From NCBI RefSeq assembly GCF_900184245.1, contig NZ_FXXB01000005.1, forward strand, positions 1 through 64,000: 64,000 nucleotides of DNA. The letters are read 5' to 3'. Both the position numbers and the translations under genes were made by a program. A model generated the notes under the pieces. The model saw only the letters and a list, made by a program, of their open reading frames with translations. It searched no databases and was not told where the DNA came from. Position 1 is the first letter of the stretch. Every line of letters starts with the position of its first letter. Source of the DNA: Brachybacterium massiliense (lineage in GTDB: Bacteria; Actinomycetota; Actinomycetes; Actinomycetales; Dermabacteraceae). Positions 44,067-52,737 of this stretch are shown piece by piece.

Positions 44067-45242
44067 ATGACGGGACAGGACTACTACCGACGTGAGGGTG
44101 ATCGCATCCGCGCTCCCGAGGGGGCGCTGCCCTTCGAGCGCGGCATGGGGCTCGGGGGCTGGCTGCTCCCGGAGGGCTACATGTGGGACCTCGAGGGGCC
44201 TGCGGACTCCCCGCGGCGCATGGAGCAGCTCGTCGCCGAGCTGATCGGTCCGGTCACCGGCGCCGAGTTCTGGGAGGAGTACCGCGCACGGTTCATCACG
44301 GCACAGGACATCGCCGAGATCGCCGCCGCCGGTTTCGACCATGTGCGACTGCCGATGAACGCCCGGGGGATCTTCGACGGGGACGAGCTGATCGAGGAGG
44401 GCATCGCGCACGTCGATCGCGCGATCTCCTGGTGCCGCGAGGCCGGGATCAGCTGCGTGCTCGACCTCCACGGGGCACCGGGCGGTCAGACCGGAGCGAA
44501 CATCGACGACTCCCCGCACCGGCTTCCCGAGCTCTTCACCGACCCGGCCGCCTACCGCCAGGGCCTGCGGCTGTGGGAGCTGCTCGCGCAGCGCTACGCC
44601 GAGGAGACGACCGTGAGCGCCTACGACCTCCTCAACGAGCCGCTGCCGCAGAAGCACGAGTCCCTCGTGCCCCGGCTCGCGGACTTCTACCGCGACGTCA
44701 TCGCCGTGATCCGTGCGGAGGACCCCCATCACCTCCTCTCGATCGAGGGCTGGAACTGGGCCACACGCTTCGAGGGGATCGATCGGCTCTGGGACGAGAA
44801 CGCCTGCCTGCACTTCCACAAGTACTGGTCGGAGCCCACCACCCGGAGCATCCAGCAGTATCTCGACCTGCGGGAGCGCCTGGGCCTGCCCCTGTGGATG
44901 GGGGAGAGCGGCGAGAACGACGACCGGTGGTACGCCGAGGCGTTCTCGCTGTTCGCACAGCACGGCATCCCCTGGACCTTCTGGACCTGGAAGAAGATCG
45001 ACCGCGACACCTCGCCGCGGATCATCCCGTCACCGGACAGGTGGGAGGAGATCAGGCAGTTCGCCGCCGGACGTGGGCCCAGACCGCCGCGCGCGCACGA
45101 GATCTTCGAGCAGCTCCTCGAGAACGTCGCGGCCTCGAGATGCACGGTGCGTGCCGCCGTGCTCGACGCCCTCCCGGGGATCGCCGCCGCCCCGTCCGTC
45201 CACCGGATCCCCGGCGTGCTGCAGGAAGGAGCGAACCGATGA
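44067..45242 (+). CDS. GH5-like glycosidase (right-arm copy)
   Basis: Identical 391-residue enzyme (Glu191 and Glu280), overlapping the LplB-like gene by four bases. Confidence 0.9.
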   Translation: MTGQDYYRREGDRIRAPEGALPFERGMGLGGWLLPEGYMWDLEGPADSPRRMEQLVAELIGPVTGAEFWEEYRARFITAQDIAEIAAAGFDHVRLPMNARGIFDGDELIEEGIAHVDRAISWCREAGISCVLDLHGAPGGQTGANIDDSPHRLPELFTDPAAYRQGLRLWELLAQRYAEETTVSAYDLLNEPLPQKHESLVPRLADFYRDVIAVIRAEDPHHLLSIEGWNWATRFEGIDRLWDENACLHFHKYWSEPTTRSIQQYLDLRERLGLPLWMGESGENDDRWYAEAFSLFAQHGIPWTFWTWKKIDRDTSPRIIPSPDRWEEIRQFAAGRGPRPPRAHEIFEQLLENVAASRCTVRAAVLDALPGIAAAPSVHRIPGVLQEGANR

Positions 45243-46252
45243 GCATCGAAGCACGTGACACCGAAGCCCCCTCGCTCGAGCAGGCGGTGGCCGGCGTCCC
45301 CGAGGAGAGCCCCACGAATCCCGGCGCGGGTGGAGCATCGCGCCCTCGCACCAGGTCCCGGTGGCAGCGGATGAAGCGCGAGTGGCAGATGTACGTGTTC
45401 ATCGTGCCCGGTGTCGCGTTCTTCCTCCTGTTCGCGTACGTGCCGTTGGCGGGGAACGTGGTCGCCTTCCAGGACTACTCCGCCTTCCGCGGAGTCTTCG
45501 ACTCCCAGTGGGTGGGCCTGCAGAACTTCGCGAACCTCTTCACGGACGACGAGGTGCTGCGAGCGGTGGTCAACACCCTGGTGATCTCGTTCCTGCAGAT
45601 CGTGTTCGCGTTCCCCGCGCCGATCATCCTGGCGCTGTTCCTGAACTCCCTGCTGGGCGAGCGGATCAAGCGCATCATCCAGACCGTCGTCTACCTCCCG
45701 CACTTCATCTCCTGGGTCATTGTCATCGCGATTTGGCAGAAGATCCTCGGCGGGGCCGGGCCGATCGCGCAGCTCTTCGACATGATCGGGGTCGAGGGCG
45801 TCAACCTCATGACGAACCCGGAGACCTTCAAGATCCTCCTGGTCAGCCAGGTGATCTGGAAGGACGTCGGATGGGGGACGATCATCTTCTTCGCGGCGAT
45901 CTCGTCGATCCCCACCGAGCTCTACGAATCGGCGGCCACCGACGGCGCAGGCAGCTGGCGCCGCATGTGGCACATCACCCTGCCGGGACTGGTGCCCGTG
46001 ATCTCCCTGCTGCTCATTCTCACCGTCGGCAACGTGCTCACCGTCGGCTTCGAGCAGCTGCTGCTGCAGCAGCCCGCCGTCGGCGCGAACGCCGCCCAGG
46101 TGCTGGACACGTTCGTGTACTTCCGCGGCATCGCAGGGGGCGACTGGGGACTCTCCGCAGCCGCCGGCCTGCTCAAGGGCGTCATCGCCACCATCCTCGT
46201 CATTTTCGCGAATCGGATCGCGAAGCGTCTCGGAACCGGAGGGATCTACTGA
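45239..46252 (+). CDS. LplB-like permease (right-arm copy)
   Basis: Identical 337-residue permease, coupled on both sides. Confidence 0.94.
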   Translation: MSIEARDTEAPSLEQAVAGVPEESPTNPGAGGASRPRTRSRWQRMKREWQMYVFIVPGVAFFLLFAYVPLAGNVVAFQDYSAFRGVFDSQWVGLQNFANLFTDDEVLRAVVNTLVISFLQIVFAFPAPIILALFLNSLLGERIKRIIQTVVYLPHFISWVIVIAIWQKILGGAGPIAQLFDMIGVEGVNLMTNPETFKILLVSQVIWKDVGWGTIIFFAAISSIPTELYESAATDGAGSWRRMWHITLPGLVPVISLLLILTVGNVLTVGFEQLLLQQPAVGANAAQVLDTFVYFRGIAGGDWGLSAAAGLLKGVIATILVIFANRIAKRLGTGGIY

Positions 46253-47193
46253 TGGCCGTCATCGACCAGATCGCACGCCCCGACGTGACCGGCCGTGCCG
46301 CACGGCGCTCCCGGGGCGCGCCCTCCGGGCGACCGCCCTGGATGGACCGGCCCTCCCCGACGATGCAGGCCCTCAAGGTCGTCGTCATCGCCGTGATCGT
46401 GCTGGTGATGCTCTACCCGTTCTTGTACGTCATCATGTTCTCCTTCGCGGACGGCAGATCGGTGACCTCGGGGCAGCTTTTCCCCACCTCCTTCTCCACC
46501 GCGGCCTACGAGTCGATCTTCGCCGGCGGCGTGGTGACCAGGTCGCTGATGGTGACCGCCGGGATCACCATCGTGGGCACCCTGCTGTCGCTGCTGTTCA
46601 CCTCGATGCTCGCTTACGGGCTGACCCGCACGCGTGACGTCCCCTTCTCCAAGGGCGCGATGGTGCTGGTGCTGTGCACCATGTTCTTCGGCGCCGGGAT
46701 CATCCCGAACTACCTGCTCATCAAGGAGCTCGGGCTGCTGGACAGCTACTGGGCGCTGATCCTTCCCGGGCTCATCAGTGCGTTCAACATGATCGTGATG
46801 CGCAACTTCTTCATGGAGCTGCCGCAAGAGCTGCTCGAATCCGCCCGCATCGACGGGGCCAGCGAGTTCAGGATCTTCGGATCCATCGTGCTACCCCTGT
46901 CGAAGGCGGTGCTGGCCGTGATCGCGCTGTTCTACGCCGTCGGATACTGGAACTCGTTCTTCAATGCGCTGCTGTACATCAACGACACCACCAAGTGGCC
47001 GATCCAGCTGGTGCTGAACCAGTACGTCGTGCAGGGCAATGCGATGAGCGACCTCCAGGCGCCGGACCGTCCTGCCCCGCCCGCCCAGACCGTGCAGATG
47101 GCGATCGTCGTGGTCGCCACGGTGCCGATCCTCATCGTCTACCCGTTCGCGCAGCGCTTCTTCACCAAGGGCGTGCTCACGGGGGCGATCAAG
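46252..47193 (+). CDS. LplC-like permease, 3'-truncated by adapter (right-arm copy)
   Basis: The same 314 native residues end at AIK (47193). The frame then runs through adapter (LSLIPIRRCRR) into downstream DNA to 47274. Those last 26 residues are artefactual. Confidence 0.93.
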
Positions 47194-47234
47194 CTGTCTC
47201 TTATACCCATCAGACGCTGCCGACGATACTCCTC
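47194..47234 (-). other. Nextera adapter embedded inside the contig
   Basis: CTGTCTCTTATAC, then CAGACGCTGCCGACGA and TACTCCT, is the reverse complement of the mosaic end, read-1 arm and i5 index. It has two changes in the mosaic end and one in the index. It splits the permease gene from the GH3 gene. Translated frames across it give the familiar contaminant peptides (VSYTHQTLPT, SSAASDGYKRQ). Confidence 0.96.
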
Positions 47235-47270
47235 GCAGAACGCGGAGCCGCCGACGAAAGCTCCTGCTCC

Positions 47271-49676
47271 ATGACCGAGACCCTGCTCTCACAGTCCTCC
47301 ACCTCCGGCGCGCGCGTCCAGAGCGCGCAGCTCGACCCGGCCCTCGCCGCACGGGCCCGCTCCCTCGCTGCTCGTGGCATCATCCTGCTGCGCAACGACG
47401 GAACGCTGCCCCTCGCACCGGGTGCGCGCCTCGCCGTCTTCGGCCGCACCCAGAAGGACTGGATCGCCGTCGGCTACGGCTCGGGCGGTGACGTCAACCC
47501 GCCGTACGTCACGAACCTGCTGGACTCGCTGCGGGAAGGCCGGCGGGTCCTCCTCGACGAGGAACTCGCGGCGCGCTACGAGAGGCACAGTCGCGAGCAC
47601 CCTGCGGAACCCGGCCAGGAATGGGGCCGCTGGCCTCGCTCCTTCCCGGAGCCCGACCTCACGGAGGCCGAGGTGTCCGTCGCCGCAGAGCGCAGCGACA
47701 CAGCGGTGGTCGTGATCGGCCGCGCGGCGGGCGAGGACCGCGACAACGTCCTGGAGCCGGGGGCGTACCACCTCACCGCCGCGGAACGAGAGTTGCTGCG
47801 CCAGGTCACCGCCGCGTTCCCCCGCACCATCGCCCTGGTGGACACGGGGAACGTCATCGACCTCGCCTGGACCGAGGAGTTCCCGCTCTCGGCCGTGGTG
47901 CTGGCCTGGTCGGGCGGGATGGAGGGAGGCCGCGCCGCAGCGGATGTGCTCACCGGGATCGCCGAGCCGGGCGGGCGGCTCACCGACACCATCGCCCGCC
48001 GCTACGAGGACTACCCCTCCGCCGGGCACTTCGGGGACCCGGAGGTGAGCGAGTACGTCGAGGACGTCTTCGTGGGCTACCGCTACTTCGAGACCTTCGC
48101 GCCGGAGAGGGTCCTGTTCCCCTTCGGTCACGGGCTGAGCTACACCACCTTCGAGATCACCGCACAGGACGTCGCGCTCGAGGCGAACGTGCTGGCCGTC
48201 CGCGCCCATGTCGCCAACACCGGGGCCCGCCCGGGCTCCCAGGTCGTGCAGCTCTACGTCCAAGCGCCGGACGGCGCGCTCTCCAAGCCCGCCCGGTCGC
48301 TCGCCGCCTTCGCACGCACCGACGAGATCGCACCGAGCCGCGGCACGGAGCTGTCGTTGCAGGTGGCCATGGAGGACCTCGCCTCCTACGACGACGCGGG
48401 GACGACCGGGCACCGCAGCGCCTGGGTGCTCGAGCCGGGCGAATACCGCATCTTCCTCGGCGCGGACGTACGGCACGCGCAGCCCGTCGGCTCGTTCCAC
48501 CTCGGGGAGCTCGCCGTGGTGCGGCAGCTCGAGGAGGTGGCCGCGGTCCCACCCGGCCACGGCTTCGACAGGATGGCGCTGCACCGGGACGCCGACGGTC
48601 GCGCGCAGATCTGCTGGGAGCCCGTGCCCACTTCGACCGTCGACCTCGCCGAGCGGATCCTGGACCGCCTCCCGGCCCCGCTCGACCCCGTCGAGGAGCC
48701 GACGGTGCGCTTCGAGGACGTGCTCGCGGGGCGCGCCGAGCTCGAGCACTTCGTGGCGGCGCTGCGCCCCGAGGAGCTGACGAGCCTCGCCTACGGAGAC
48801 ATCGTGATGGACAGCCCCCTGGGCCCGCCCGGGAACGCGGGAGCTCTCGGAGGCGTGACGCAGGCGCTGCGGGACCGCGGCATCCCGCCCGCGATCACCA
48901 CCGATGGACCCTCGGGACTGAGGCTGTCGAGCATCGCCTCGCTGCTACCCTGCGGGACGGCGCTCGCCTCCTCATGGGATGTCGCCGCCGTGCGTGAGCT
49001 CGCCGAGCTCCACGGCAGGGAGATGCTGGACAAGGGCTCCGACATGCTCCTCGCCCCCGGGATGAACATCCATCGCGACCCGCTGTGCGGTCGCAATTTC
49101 GAGTACTTCGCAGAGGACCCGCTGCTCACCGGGAAGATGGCCACTGCGGTGGTGAGCGGCGTGCAGGCGCAGGGCGTCTCCGCCTGCCCCAAGCATTTCG
49201 CGGCCAACAACCAGGAGACCCACCGCACCGTCAACGACTCCCGGGTCTCGGAACGGGCGCTGCGCGAGATCTATCTGCGCGGCTTCGAGATGATGGTCCG
49301 CGAGTCCTCCCCGCAGAACATCATGACGTCGTACAACCGCATCAACGGGGTGTGGGGTCATTACCACTACGACCTGGCCACCACCGTCCTGCGCGGGGAG
49401 TGGGGCTATGACGGCAACGTCGTCACCGACTGGTGGATGCGTATGGAGCCGGATCCGCACTTCCCTGCCCTGCGCGACAGCGCGTACCGCGTGCGGGCCC
49501 AGGTCGATGTGCTGATGCCCGGCTCGGAGGTCCATTTCGGCATCACCCGGGAGGACTCGATCATGGACTCCTTCCGCAGCGAGGACGGCATCACCCTGGG
49601 CGAGATGCAGCGCACGGCCACGAACGTGCTGCGTTACCTGCTGCGCAGCGGCATCACCGAACGCCGACCGGGGTGA
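47271..49676 (+). CDS. Glycoside hydrolase family 3 protein with permuted domain order
   Basis: An 801-residue beta-glycosidase. The usual order is reversed. A GH3 C-terminal-type domain comes first (about 35-290; WSGGMEGGRAAADVLTG, EPGGRLTDT, then PFGHGLSYT). A fibronectin-III-like domain follows (about 290-430). The catalytic TIM-barrel domain is last (about 530-795) with TDGPSGLR, CPKHFAANNQET and the nucleophile Asp720 in VVTDWWM. Such permuted GH3 enzymes are known from ruminal and actinobacterial beta-glucosidases. No signal peptide, so it is cytoplasmic. ATG at 47271 is chosen; no clear Shine-Dalgarno is left because adapter begins 37 bases upstream. It probably hydrolyses oligosaccharides delivered by the LplABC importer just before it. 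Confidence 0.94.
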   Translation: MTETLLSQSSTSGARVQSAQLDPALAARARSLAARGIILLRNDGTLPLAPGARLAVFGRTQKDWIAVGYGSGGDVNPPYVTNLLDSLREGRRVLLDEELAARYERHSREHPAEPGQEWGRWPRSFPEPDLTEAEVSVAAERSDTAVVVIGRAAGEDRDNVLEPGAYHLTAAERELLRQVTAAFPRTIALVDTGNVIDLAWTEEFPLSAVVLAWSGGMEGGRAAADVLTGIAEPGGRLTDTIARRYEDYPSAGHFGDPEVSEYVEDVFVGYRYFETFAPERVLFPFGHGLSYTTFEITAQDVALEANVLAVRAHVANTGARPGSQVVQLYVQAPDGALSKPARSLAAFARTDEIAPSRGTELSLQVAMEDLASYDDAGTTGHRSAWVLEPGEYRIFLGADVRHAQPVGSFHLGELAVVRQLEEVAAVPPGHGFDRMALHRDADGRAQICWEPVPTSTVDLAERILDRLPAPLDPVEEPTVRFEDVLAGRAELEHFVAALRPEELTSLAYGDIVMDSPLGPPGNAGALGGVTQALRDRGIPPAITTDGPSGLRLSSIASLLPCGTALASSWDVAAVRELAELHGREMLDKGSDMLLAPGMNIHRDPLCGRNFEYFAEDPLLTGKMATAVVSGVQAQGVSACPKHFAANNQETHRTVNDSRVSERALREIYLRGFEMMVRESSPQNIMTSYNRINGVWGHYHYDLATTVLRGEWGYDGNVVTDWWMRMEPDPHFPALRDSAYRVRAQVDVLMPGSEVHFGITREDSIMDSFRSEDGITLGEMQRTATNVLRYLLRSGITERRPG

Positions 49677-49688
49677 CGGCGGCCGCAA

Positions 49689-50600
49689 TCAGCCGTCCTG
49701 CGCCGCCCGCGCGAGGATCGCCTCGGCGAACACCTCCGCCACCTCGGGGGCGAGGTGCAGGTTGAACAGGGGCTCGAACAGCTCCGCCTCGAGCAGCAGC
49801 AGGCCGTGCGCGGCGGTGTCGACCAGGTCGATCCGCGCGTACAGCGGCAGCTGCAGCCCGGTGGCCTCGGCGGTCGCCGCGAGCACGCGCTCGGCGAACT
49901 GCCGCTCCCACTCGGTGGGCTCGACGCGCTCGGGCGTCTCGCGGTAGTTGCCCCCGCGCAGTCCGCCGCCGCGAGCCAGCAGGGCGCCCTTGGCGATCGC
50001 GTGGGTGAAGCGCCCATCGATCAGATACAGCGCCTTCTCCCGCCCCGCGGAGAGCTCGGGCACCTCCTCCTGCAACATCACCGTGCCTCGCGTCGCGAGG
50101 ATCTCGCGGCCGAGCGCGAGGGCCGCGGGGTCGCCCGGGTGCAGCAGTCCCGTCAGCCGCGCGCCCGCGCCCACCGTCGGCTTGAGCACCACATGCCCGT
50201 CGTGGGCTCCGGCCGACGCCGCAGACAGCGCCGCGGCCAGGGAGGACTCGTCCACATGGAGGGTGGTGGGGATCCCCGGGATCCCGGCGCGCTCGAGCTG
50301 AGCGAGGTAGCGCTTGTCCATGTTCCAGCGCACCAGCTCAGGATCGTTGAGGATCCGGGTGGCCGCCCCTGCCCGGTCGAGCCAGGCGTCGAACTCCGCA
50401 GGGCGCACCGAGTAGTCCCAGGGGCTGCGCAGCACCACCAGGTCGAACTCCGACCAGTCCACTGTGGGGTCCGCCCAATCCACGGCCCGGGCGTCGCCGC
50501 CACGTGCCCGCAGCGCCTCGAGCAGCGGGTGCACATCGAGCATCGTGTCGGCGGCGGTGAAGCGGGCGGGATCGGTGATGACGAGTCCGAGGGAGGGCAT
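49689..50600 (-). CDS. ATP-grasp domain protein (RimK/glutathione-synthetase-like)
   Basis: A 303-residue protein of a family of uncharacterised ATP-grasp ligases. The pre-grasp part has DLVVLRSPWDYSVRPAEFDAWL and NDPELVRWNMDKRYL. The ATP-binding core has VVLKPTVGAGARLTG and VMLQEEVPEL, and the metal end has ARIDLV followed by LLLEAELFEP. Such enzymes join a carboxylate to an amine through an acyl phosphate; the substrate is unknown. Convergent with GH3 (12-bp gap). Likely ordinary chromosomal content unrelated to the sugar locus. Confidence 0.87.
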   Translation of the reverse strand: MPSLGLVITDPARFTAADTMLDVHPLLEALRARGGDARAVDWADPTVDWSEFDLVVLRSPWDYSVRPAEFDAWLDRAGAATRILNDPELVRWNMDKRYLAQLERAGIPGIPTTLHVDESSLAAALSAASAGAHDGHVVLKPTVGAGARLTGLLHPGDPAALALGREILATRGTVMLQEEVPELSAGREKALYLIDGRFTHAIAKGALLARGGGLRGGNYRETPERVEPTEWERQFAERVLAATAEATGLQLPLYARIDLVDTAAHGLLLLEAELFEPLFNLHLAPEVAEVFAEAILARAAQDG

Positions 50601-50650
50601 GGGCCGACCCTAGCGGGGCCGCGCGGCGAGGGGACGGGCGGAGGCGGGGA

Positions 50651-51118
50651 GTGGACTGGGCCGTGCCCGCCGCGCATCATGACCGCATGCCGCACCCGCC
50701 CCGCTCGCCGCACACACCGGGCCCGTCGGGCCTGGAGCCCGCCGCGCTGCACGAGATCGCGCTCGAGCGCGCGCTGCAGCTGCCCGCCACCGCCCTCGAG
50801 AAGCCCTTCGGCCCCGAGCATGAGGTGGTCAAGGTGGTCGGGAAGGTGTTCCTGCTGGCCACGGAGCTGCGCGGCACACCGATCGTGACGCTGAAGTCCG
50901 ATCCGCGCGATGCCGAGGTGCTGCGCGAGAACGTCCCCGCGATCAGCCCCGGCTATCACATGAACAAGCGCCACTGGATCACCGCGGAGGCCGGGGAGGG
51001 CCTGGACGAGCAGCTGCTGCTCGACCTGGTGACCGACTCCTACCGTCTCGTGGTCGCCGCTCTGCCGCGCAGGCTGCGCCCGATCGACCCGGAGACCTTC
51101 GAGGACCCGCGAGAGTGA
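50651..51118 (+). CDS. MmcQ/YjbR-family protein
   Basis: A small cytoplasmic protein with a CyaY-like double-wing fold in characterised relatives, function unclear. Marks are ALQLPATALEKPFGPEHEVVKVVGKVFLL, VTLKSDPRDAEVLRE and the signature PGYHMNKRHWITA. The GTG at 50651 has GGAGG 6-10 bases before it and gives 155 residues; the ATG at 50687 (143 residues) matches the usual family length better but lacks a ribosome site. Divergent from the ATP-grasp gene with 50 bp between. Confidence 0.88.
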   Translation: MDWAVPAAHHDRMPHPPRSPHTPGPSGLEPAALHEIALERALQLPATALEKPFGPEHEVVKVVGKVFLLATELRGTPIVTLKSDPRDAEVLRENVPAISPGYHMNKRHWITAEAGEGLDEQLLLDLVTDSYRLVVAALPRRLRPIDPETFEDPRE

Positions 51119-51164
51119 CCCGCCCGGGGCGGACTGCCTCGGAGCGGCTCGACCGGAGGTGACC

Positions 51165-51194
51165 GGGCCCGGCGCAGGTCAGGCGCCCGGGCCC
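51165..51194. terminator. Hairpin between convergent YjbR-family and oxidoreductase genes
   Basis: GGGCCCGG (51165-51172) pairs with CCGGGCCC (51187-51194). It reaches into the end of the oxidoreductase gene; no T-run. Confidence 0.4.
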
Positions 51195-52201
51195 ACGCCG
51201 CTCAGCCGGTAGGCCTCGGTGAGGATCTCCATCGAGGCCATCGCCTCGCGAGGACCGATCCAGAACGGCTCCGGCTCCTCGAGGCGCTCGTAGAAGTCAC
51301 GGATCAGCAGCTCGTGGGAGACGCCCCAGTAGGAGCGGCCGCCCGAGGTCACCGAGCGCTCGCCGACGGTGTCCACTCGCCCGTCGGCCCAGCGGATCGT
51401 CAGCCCGCCCTCGGTGCCGCCGCGCAGGCTCACATACGCCTTCTCGCAGTCCAGCTCGATCTCCACCGGCCGGTGCTGGGGAGCGGTGAGCGTCGCGTAG
51501 AAGGAGGTGGTCACGCCGCCGGGATGGTGCAGCAGCAGCTCCGCGGTGTCCTCCACCTCGATCACGTCGGCGAAGCGGCGGGTAGCCACGTGACCATCGG
51601 TGCGCTCCACCCCGCCCAGCAGCCACTGGACCAGGTCGAGGGTGTGGATCGCCTGGTTGATCAGCAGTCCGCCGCCCGAGCCCTCCCAGGTGCCGCGCCA
51701 GGGCTTCGCGCGGTAGTAGTCGGCGCTGCGGGTCCAGACGACCGAGGCCCAGGCACCGCGCACCGCGCCCAGCGCTCCGGAGGCGAGCAGATCGTGCAGG
51801 CGCTGGCTGGCGAGGTTGTAGCGGTTCTGGAAGCAGATGCCCACTTTGGCTGCGCCCGGTGCGCTCTCGAGCGCGTCCACCAGGCGCTGCCCCTCGTCGA
51901 GGGTGTGCGCGATGGGCTTCTCCTGCAGCACGTGCACGCCCGCGGCGAGAGCGGTGAGGGAGGGGTCGATGTGTTCGTGGTGCGGGGTGGTCACGTGCAC
52001 CGCCTCCGGGTGCACGCCGTCGATCAGCTCCTGCGTGCTCGCGAACCCGGGCACCCCGGTCAGCTCGACTGCTCGCGCGAGCGCCTGCGGGTCGGTGTCG
52101 GCGACGCCCACCAGCTCGAGGCCCTCGATGTCGTGGATCGCCTCGACGTGGACCACCGAGACATCTCCGCATCCGATCAGGCCGATGCGCCTGCTGGTCA
52201 T
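51179..52201 (-). CDS. Gfo/Idh/MocA-family oxidoreductase
   Basis: A 340-residue NAD(P)-dependent dehydrogenase of sugars or inositols. The Rossmann start IGLIGCGDVS is at 6-15. The signature Glu94-Lys95-Pro96 (QEKPIAHT) holds the catalytic lysine. GGGLLINQAIHTLDLVQWLLG supplies the family's substrate-side Asp and His. ATG at 52201 has GAGGAG upstream. It stands alone, so its sugar is unknown. Confidence 0.92.
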   Translation of the reverse strand: MTSRRIGLIGCGDVSVVHVEAIHDIEGLELVGVADTDPQALARAVELTGVPGFASTQELIDGVHPEAVHVTTPHHEHIDPSLTALAAGVHVLQEKPIAHTLDEGQRLVDALESAPGAAKVGICFQNRYNLASQRLHDLLASGALGAVRGAWASVVWTRSADYYRAKPWRGTWEGSGGGLLINQAIHTLDLVQWLLGGVERTDGHVATRRFADVIEVEDTAELLLHHPGGVTTSFYATLTAPQHRPVEIELDCEKAYVSLRGGTEGGLTIRWADGRVDTVGERSVTSGGRSYWGVSHELLIRDFYERLEEPEPFWIGPREAMASMEILTEAYRLSGVGPGA

Positions 52202-52737
52202 GTCTCCTCATCCCTGGCCGCCTCTGCGGGGCCGCTGCCGCTCGAGGATCACTGTAGTGGCAGTGCCCTGAGGGCCGACGCGGCACGGCCCTGCGGGCTG
52301 TTCCGTCGGCCGTTCGTGGATGTGCACCAGAGTGAATGGAGATGCGCGACACCCTTCGGATCCGGTTGTCTGACAATGCCTTTGTTGTCTGTGACCTGTG
52401 GATGTAATCGATAAGTTACCGTCGAGGTGGATATCTCGCGCCTACTGTGCGAGTATCTATGCGGCCCCAAGCGCACAGAGTGCTGGCGGCGCCGCCCCGA
52501 CGAGGGGTCGGAGCCCGCCCCTCGCCGTCGCGGTCCCCTCCTCGGAGCAGGTGAGCAACCGCCCGAGTCGACACCGGACGGCATGCGCCCAGGGGGTTGA
52601 TTGCCGGTCGGCCCACTGGGGGTGCCACCCCTGAGCGCAACGCGCCGCCTCACCGCGGCTCGGGCATAGCGACGTCAGGGTGACGGACCGGTCGAAGTGC
52701 AGAAGTGCCACAGTTCGCCGCGATGAAAGGAAGTTCA
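52202..52737. promoter_or_regulatory. 536-bp non-coding region upstream of the SSS transporter
   Basis: No convincing gene; the short frames have poor codon use. It is noticeably less GC-rich near 52370-52460. TTGTCTGACAA (52366-52376) is a perfect palindrome fitting the FadR/GntR operator pattern TNGTNNNACNA, and TTGTCTGTGAC follows at 52385. CTCGC (52435-52439) and GCGAG (52449-52453), extended by GATA and TATC, form a second dyad. Confidence 0.45.

Larger units (their letters stand above)
1..47234. repeat. 47-kb perfect inverted repeat (fold-back), centre 23617/23618
   Basis: Each coding region at x recurs on the other strand at 47235-x with identical translation, for example hsdR at 9844-13284 and 33951-37391. 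The arms are 42-23617 and 23618-47193, with zero spacer. Adapter sequence bounds both arms. The only differences I see are a few bases inside the two adapter copies. Natural 23-kb perfect palindromes without a spacer are unstable in bacteria, so an assembly or library artefact is by far the best reading. Confidence 0.95.

Noticed and set aside
1-47234. A natural giant palindrome, such as a telomeric or amplified inverted duplication
   Set aside because: Adapter bases with an index sequence at both ends, no spacer, and no sequence divergence between arms.
46674-47270. Extended N-terminus of the GH3 protein (open frame from 46674, 1000 codons)
   Set aside because: The extra 199 codons are the permease gene in another frame plus translated adapter.
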